Assembly: GCA_944384655.1 (NCBI GenBank)
Contig: CALWUF010000037.1
Coordinates: 1 to 49,925, forward strand
DNA: 49,925 nucleotides
Reading direction: 5' to 3'
Origin: an uncultured Butyricicoccus sp.
Lineage (GTDB): Bacteria; Bacillota; Clostridia; Oscillospirales; Butyricicoccaceae
The notes under the pieces are model-generated. The model did not search any database, was not told the origin of the DNA, and saw nothing but the letters and a program-made list of their open reading frames with translations. Every line of letters begins with the position of its first letter. The stretch's first letter is position 1. Positions 46,398 to 49,925 of the stretch are shown piece after piece. Made by a program: the position numbers and the translations under genes.

Positions 46398-48305
46398 ATG
46401 AAAGATGGATTTATCAAAGTCGCGGCGGCCACACCGGAAATTCATGTGGCAGACTGCGCATTCAATGCGGACAACATCCTCGCGCTGTGCCGTGAGGCAA
46501 ATGAAAACGGCGTACAAGCCGTGGGCTTTCCAGAACTGTGCCTGACCGGTTATACCTGTTCTGACCTGTTTTTACACAATATCCTGCTCAATGGTGCAAA
46601 AGAACAACTGTTGCGCATCGCCCGTGAGACGGCAGGAATGGACCTGTTGATTGTCGTTGGATTGCCGGTCAGTGTGCGCGGCACATTGTACAACTGTGCG
46701 GCATTCCTGCACAAAGGCGTCATTCTCGGTATGATCCCGAAGCGCAACATCCCCAATTATACAGAGTTTTATGAAATGCGCCATTTCACCGAGGCGACGG
46801 ATGAAACCGAAGAGGGCATGGAATGGGATGGACAGGAATTTTGGATTGATCCCAAACAGGTGTTCCGTTGTACAGATATGCCGGAATTTGCGGTTTCCGC
46901 GGAGATTTGTGAAGATCTTTGGGTACCCAATCCGCCATCCAATGCGTTGGCACAGGCGGGCGCAACCATCGTGTTCAATCTGTCCGCATCGGATGAAATC
47001 ATCGGCAAGGCAGCGTATCGCCGCGATCTGGTGCGCATGCAGTCGGGACGCGGTCTGTGCGGTTACATTTACTGCGATGCAGGTCAGGGGGAATCATCCA
47101 CGGACCTGGTATTTGCCGGACACAATGTCATTGCGGAAAATGGCACGCTGCTTGCGCAGTCGCCGCGATTCAAAACCGGTCTGACGATCTCGGAAATCGA
47201 CGTCAGACGCCTGGATTACGAACGCCGCAGACAAAATACGTTCCGCACGTCAGATGTGTATGCGTCAAACATATGGTTTGACATGGCGCTGCGCGAGACG
47301 GCGTTGACGCGCCCCATTGCCCAGACGCCATTCGTGCCGTCAGACAAGGGTGATCTCGCTTCACGCTGTGAAGAGATTTTGACGCTTCAGGCGACCGGTT
47401 TGGCGACCCGTGTGCGCCATGCACATGCAAAGACGGCAGTCGTCGGCTTGTCCGGCGGATTGGATTCTGCATTGGCATTGGTTGTCACAGTACATGCGTT
47501 TGACATGCTCGGACGCGATCGAAAGGATATCATTGCCGTCACGATGCCATGTTTTGGCACAACCAGTCGCACAAAAAACAATGCGTTGACGTTGGCGGCG
47601 GCATATGGCACAACCTGTAAGACAATTGAAATTGGTGCGTCCGTTACACAGCATTTTCTTGATATTGGGCACGATATGGATGATCACAGTGTGACATTTG
47701 AAAATGGTCAGGCACGTGAGCGCACGCAGGTACTGATGGATTTGGCCAACAAAACCGGCGGCATGGTGATCGGTACGGGCGATTTGTCTGAATTGGCGCT
47801 CGGCTGGGCGACGTATAATGGCGATCACATGTCGATGTACGGTGTCAACAGTTCGATCCCAAAGACCTTGGTTCGTTATTTGACTGCATATGAGGCCCAG
47901 CGCGCAGGTGGCGAGATCGGGCATGTCTTGCGCGATGTGCTGGCGACACCGGTTTCTCCGGAATTATTGCCGCCCAAAGACGGTAAAATCTCGCAGAAAA
48001 CGGAAGAACTCGTCGGACCATATGAACTGCATGATTTTTTCCTGTATTATTTGCTGCGCTTTGGCATGGAACCAAAAAAGATTTTCCGCATGGCACAACG
48101 GGCGTTTAGGGGTGTATACGACGATGCAACCATCAAAAAATGGTTGACGACGTTTGTACGCCGTTTCTTTATCCAGCAGTTCAAGCGCTCTTGTCTGCCG
48201 GATGGTCCAAAGGTCGGCACCGTTACGTTGTCACCGCGCGGTGATTGGCGTATGCCATCCGATGCGGTCAGCGCGCTGTGGATGGAGCAGTGTGAAACAC
48301 TGTAA
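46398..48305 (+). CDS. nadE: Glutamine-dependent NAD+ synthetase
   Basis: A 635-aa, two-domain enzyme making NAD+ from nicotinic acid adenine dinucleotide with glutamine as nitrogen source. The N-terminal nitrilase-like glutaminase has the triad Glu (GFPELCLTGYT), Lys (IPKRNIPNY) and Cys (SAEICEDLW). The synthetase domain has the PP-loop LSGGLDSALALVV and STGDLSE-like GTGDLSELALGWATYNGDHMSMYGVN. ATG 46398 has GAGGTG 9 nt upstream. Confidence 0.96.
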   Translation: MKDGFIKVAAATPEIHVADCAFNADNILALCREANENGVQAVGFPELCLTGYTCSDLFLHNILLNGAKEQLLRIARETAGMDLLIVVGLPVSVRGTLYNCAAFLHKGVILGMIPKRNIPNYTEFYEMRHFTEATDETEEGMEWDGQEFWIDPKQVFRCTDMPEFAVSAEICEDLWVPNPPSNALAQAGATIVFNLSASDEIIGKAAYRRDLVRMQSGRGLCGYIYCDAGQGESSTDLVFAGHNVIAENGTLLAQSPRFKTGLTISEIDVRRLDYERRRQNTFRTSDVYASNIWFDMALRETALTRPIAQTPFVPSDKGDLASRCEEILTLQATGLATRVRHAHAKTAVVGLSGGLDSALALVVTVHAFDMLGRDRKDIIAVTMPCFGTTSRTKNNALTLAAAYGTTCKTIEIGASVTQHFLDIGHDMDDHSVTFENGQARERTQVLMDLANKTGGMVIGTGDLSELALGWATYNGDHMSMYGVNSSIPKTLVRYLTAYEAQRAGGEIGHVLRDVLATPVSPELLPPKDGKISQKTEELVGPYELHDFFLYYLLRFGMEPKKIFRMAQRAFRGVYDDATIKKWLTTFVRRFFIQQFKRSCLPDGPKVGTVTLSPRGDWRMPSDAVSALWMEQCETL

Positions 48306-48320
48306 ACAGAAAAATATCGA

Positions 48321-48366
48321 AAGGGCGGCGGGATATGTCACTGACACATTCTGCCGCTCTTTTTGC
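48321..48366 (+). terminator. Terminator after nadE
   Basis: An 18-bp imperfect stem with G-U pairs (48322-48339 with 48343-48360), followed by CTTTTTG. Confidence 0.75.
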
Positions 48367-48402
48367 ATTTTGAACACTGTTTGTATATTTTGCACGAAGG
48401 AT

Positions 48403-48420
48403 TTGTTAAAAAAATCACAA
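48403..48420. promoter_or_regulatory. Candidate Rex operator
   Basis: TTGTTAA-AAAA-ATCACAA matches the Rex consensus TTGTTAA-N4-TTAACAA in 12 of its 14 fixed positions. It is 80 bp upstream of the main promoter for the acyl-CoA dehydrogenase gene, a bit far for simple repression. Rex controls butyrate genes in other Clostridia. Confidence 0.4.
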
Positions 48421-48498
48421 GTTGTAAATAAGTATGAAAAAAGATGGGTAAATTGTTGGTAATTTGATTCTTTTATACAAAATAAATGGGTGAAATTC

Positions 48499-48526
48499 TT
48501 GACAAACCATTGCGAATGGATATAAT
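48499..48526 (+). promoter_or_regulatory. Promoter for the acyl-CoA dehydrogenase-etf operon
   Basis: TTGACA (48499-48504), 16-bp spacer, TATAAT (48521-48526). The predicted leader is about 135 nt. The rest of the 48306-48670 gap shows only the nadE terminator and the possible Rex site. Confidence 0.85.
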
Positions 48527-48670
48527 ATTTATCGTATACATGTGTGTGTGTATATGTATTAACCCACATTCCATGCAATGCAACGTATCGTTTGACGCAA
48601 AGCCAGATCGTCAGATTGTACAGATGTATGCATCTTTATTGGAATTCATTTTTTTGGGAGGTTTACTGGT

Positions 48671-49816
48671 ATGGATTTTAGGCTTACAAGAGAGCAGGCA
48701 ATGGTTCAGAAGATGTGCCGCGAATTCGCGGTCAACGAAATTGAGCCGCTTGCAGCAGAAATCGATGCAGAAGAGCGTTATCCTCATGAGACCGTTGAGA
48801 AGCTGCGCAGATATGGTCTGATGGGCATTCAGTTCCCGAAGGAATTGGGCGGCTCCGGCGGCGATACCATCTGCTATTCCATCGCAATCGAAGAAGCATC
48901 CCGCTTCTGCGGCACCACTGGTTGTATCCTTTCTTCTCATGCGACTTTGTGCGCTTGGCCGATCTTCAAGTATGGCACACCGGAGCAGAAGGAAAAGTGG
49001 CTGCGCCCGCTCATCAGCAGCACCAAGACCGGTGCGTTTGGTCTGACAGAGCCGAATGCAGGTACGGATGCAGCAGGTCAGCAGACGGTTGCTGAAAAGC
49101 AGGAAGACGGTTCGTACATCGTCAATGGCTCCAAGGTATTCATCACCGGCGGCGGCGTTGCAAGCACCTATGTTATTTTTGCCATGACGGATAAGAGCAA
49201 GGGCACCCGCGGCATTTCTGCATTTATCGTTGATAAGGACGATCCGGGCTTCTCCATCGGCAAGATCGAGCATAAGATGGGTATCCGTGGTTCTCAGACC
49301 GCAGAACTGGTATTTGAAGACTTGCATCTGCCGGCAGACCGTCTGCTGGGCAAGGAAGGTCAGGGCTTTAAGATCGCTATGACCACCCTCGACGGCGGTC
49401 GTATCGGCATCGCTTCCCAGGCTCTCGGCATTGCACAGGGCGCACTGGATCAGGCTGTTCAGTACATGAAAGAACGTGTCCAGTTCGGCAAGACGCTTTC
49501 CAAGTTCCAGGGTCTGCAGTGGATGATCGCTGACATGGAGACTCAGGTTGAGGCTGCACGTCTGCTGGTTCGCCGCGCTGCATTCAACAAGGACAATGGT
49601 CTGCCGTATAACAAGGAAGCTGCTATGGCGAAGCTGTTCGCTTCCGAGACCGCTATGGACGTTACCACCAAGGCGTTGCAGATCTTCGGCGGTTACGGTT
49701 ACATCCGTGAGTATCCGCTGGAGCGCATGATGCGTGATGCCAAGATCACCGAGATCTATGAGGGTACTTCCCAGGTACAGCGCATGGTAATCGCAGGTAA
49801 CGTACTCGGCAAGTAA
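48671..49816 (+). CDS. bcd: Acyl-CoA dehydrogenase, butyryl-CoA dehydrogenase type
   Basis: A 381-aa flavoprotein. The FAD/substrate regions AFGLTEPNAGTDA, FITGGG and RVQFGKTLSKFQ are in place, as is the catalytic Glu364 in ITEIYEGTSQVQR, the position used by short-chain dehydrogenases. Followed directly by etfB, which fits the Bcd-EtfAB complex that reduces crotonyl-CoA to butyryl-CoA with electron bifurcation. A general short-chain acyl-CoA dehydrogenase is the alternative. ATG 48671 has GGAGG 9 nt upstream. Codon use looks more biased than in its neighbours (CGT, GGT, AAG), suggesting high expression. Confidence 0.9.
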   Translation: MDFRLTREQAMVQKMCREFAVNEIEPLAAEIDAEERYPHETVEKLRRYGLMGIQFPKELGGSGGDTICYSIAIEEASRFCGTTGCILSSHATLCAWPIFKYGTPEQKEKWLRPLISSTKTGAFGLTEPNAGTDAAGQQTVAEKQEDGSYIVNGSKVFITGGGVASTYVIFAMTDKSKGTRGISAFIVDKDDPGFSIGKIEHKMGIRGSQTAELVFEDLHLPADRLLGKEGQGFKIAMTTLDGGRIGIASQALGIAQGALDQAVQYMKERVQFGKTLSKFQGLQWMIADMETQVEAARLLVRRAAFNKDNGLPYNKEAAMAKLFASETAMDVTTKALQIFGGYGYIREYPLERMMRDAKITEIYEGTSQVQRMVIAGNVLGK

Positions 49817-49838
49817 GAATAGGGAGGAATACAGTATC

Positions 49839-49925
49839 ATGAAAGTTATCGTATGCGTAAAGCAGGTTCCGGATACCTCTGGTAAGGTTGCTGTCAAGCC
49901 GGACGGCACATTGGACCGCGCTTCT
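49839..49925 (+). CDS. etfB: Electron transfer flavoprotein beta subunit, N-terminal fragment
   Basis: The first 29 codons are visible: MKVIVCVKQVPDTSGKVAVK, then PDGTLDRAS. KVIVCVKQVPDT is the classic EtfB start. GGGAGGA lies 9-10 nt before the ATG. It runs off the right edge, 22 nt after the dehydrogenase stop, consistent with a bcd-etfB-etfA operon. Confidence 0.93.
   Translation, partial: MKVIVCVKQVPDTSGKVAVKPDGTLDRAS

Overview
The window is the chromosomal replication-origin neighbourhood of an anaerobic, probably butyrate-forming member of the Clostridia. The evidence is the order recF-rlbA-dnaN-dnaA on one side of the origin and rpmH-rnpA-yidD-yidC-jag-mnmE-mnmG-rsmG-parA-parB on the other, strong AGGAGG-type ribosome sites, sigma-A promoters, a desulfoferrodoxin, and a butyryl-CoA dehydrogenase-type gene followed by the start of etfB. 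A relative of Butyricicoccus or Agathobaculum would fit, but that is inference from gene content and moderate base composition. No tRNA, rRNA, CRISPR array, insertion sequence or prophage block was seen.

Layout. 1-151: start of a Gfo/Idh/MocA-type oxidoreductase (minus), divergent from an AraC-type regulator. 1.4-6.5 kb (plus): an envelope group of a PrsA-like foldase lipoprotein, a membrane glycosyltransferase and an OmpR-type two-component system. 6.6-9 kb: hemolysin III-family membrane protein, DUF1836 protein and an orphan tail-fibre-like protein. 9-19.7 kb: DEAD-box helicase, mfd, iscU, iscS (minus), then a hotdog thioesterase and desulfoferrodoxin (plus), then rsmI, trmN and rnhA (minus). 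19.7-29.2 kb (minus): gyrA, a 63-aa protein, gyrB, remB, recF, rlbA, dnaN, dnaA. 29.5-40.6 kb (plus): rpmH to serS. 40.6-43.9 kb (minus): a SpoIID-like/peptidoglycan-binding protein with a small partner, a lipoprotein and a UPF0303 protein. 44.2 kb to the end (plus): membrane-anchored polysaccharide deacetylase, a 90-aa orphan, nadE, the acyl-CoA dehydrogenase and etfB.

Origin and segregation. Gene orientation flips between dnaA and rpmH, as expected at a bidirectional origin. The dnaN-dnaA interval has DnaA boxes and a TAG/TAA trinucleotide tract of DnaA-trio form beside an AT-rich stretch. The dnaA-rpmH interval has a second box cluster overlapping the dnaA promoter. A third cluster, holding the only two consensus TTATCCACA boxes I found, lies between mnmE and mnmG. 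Three identical 16-bp parS sites precede parA: the first is nested in a larger palindrome behind rsmG and the third lies inside the parA promoter.

Less ordinary signals are PhoP-like 11-bp-phased repeats before the lipoprotein, glycosyltransferase and response-regulator genes, alternative hairpins in the gyrB leader, a possible 28-aa membrane peptide near 16.9 kb, a possible Rex operator before the acyl-CoA dehydrogenase, and several conserved-looking genes of unknown role. Start codons were chosen from ribosome-binding sites and family N-termini, so a few differ from the longest possible reading frame.
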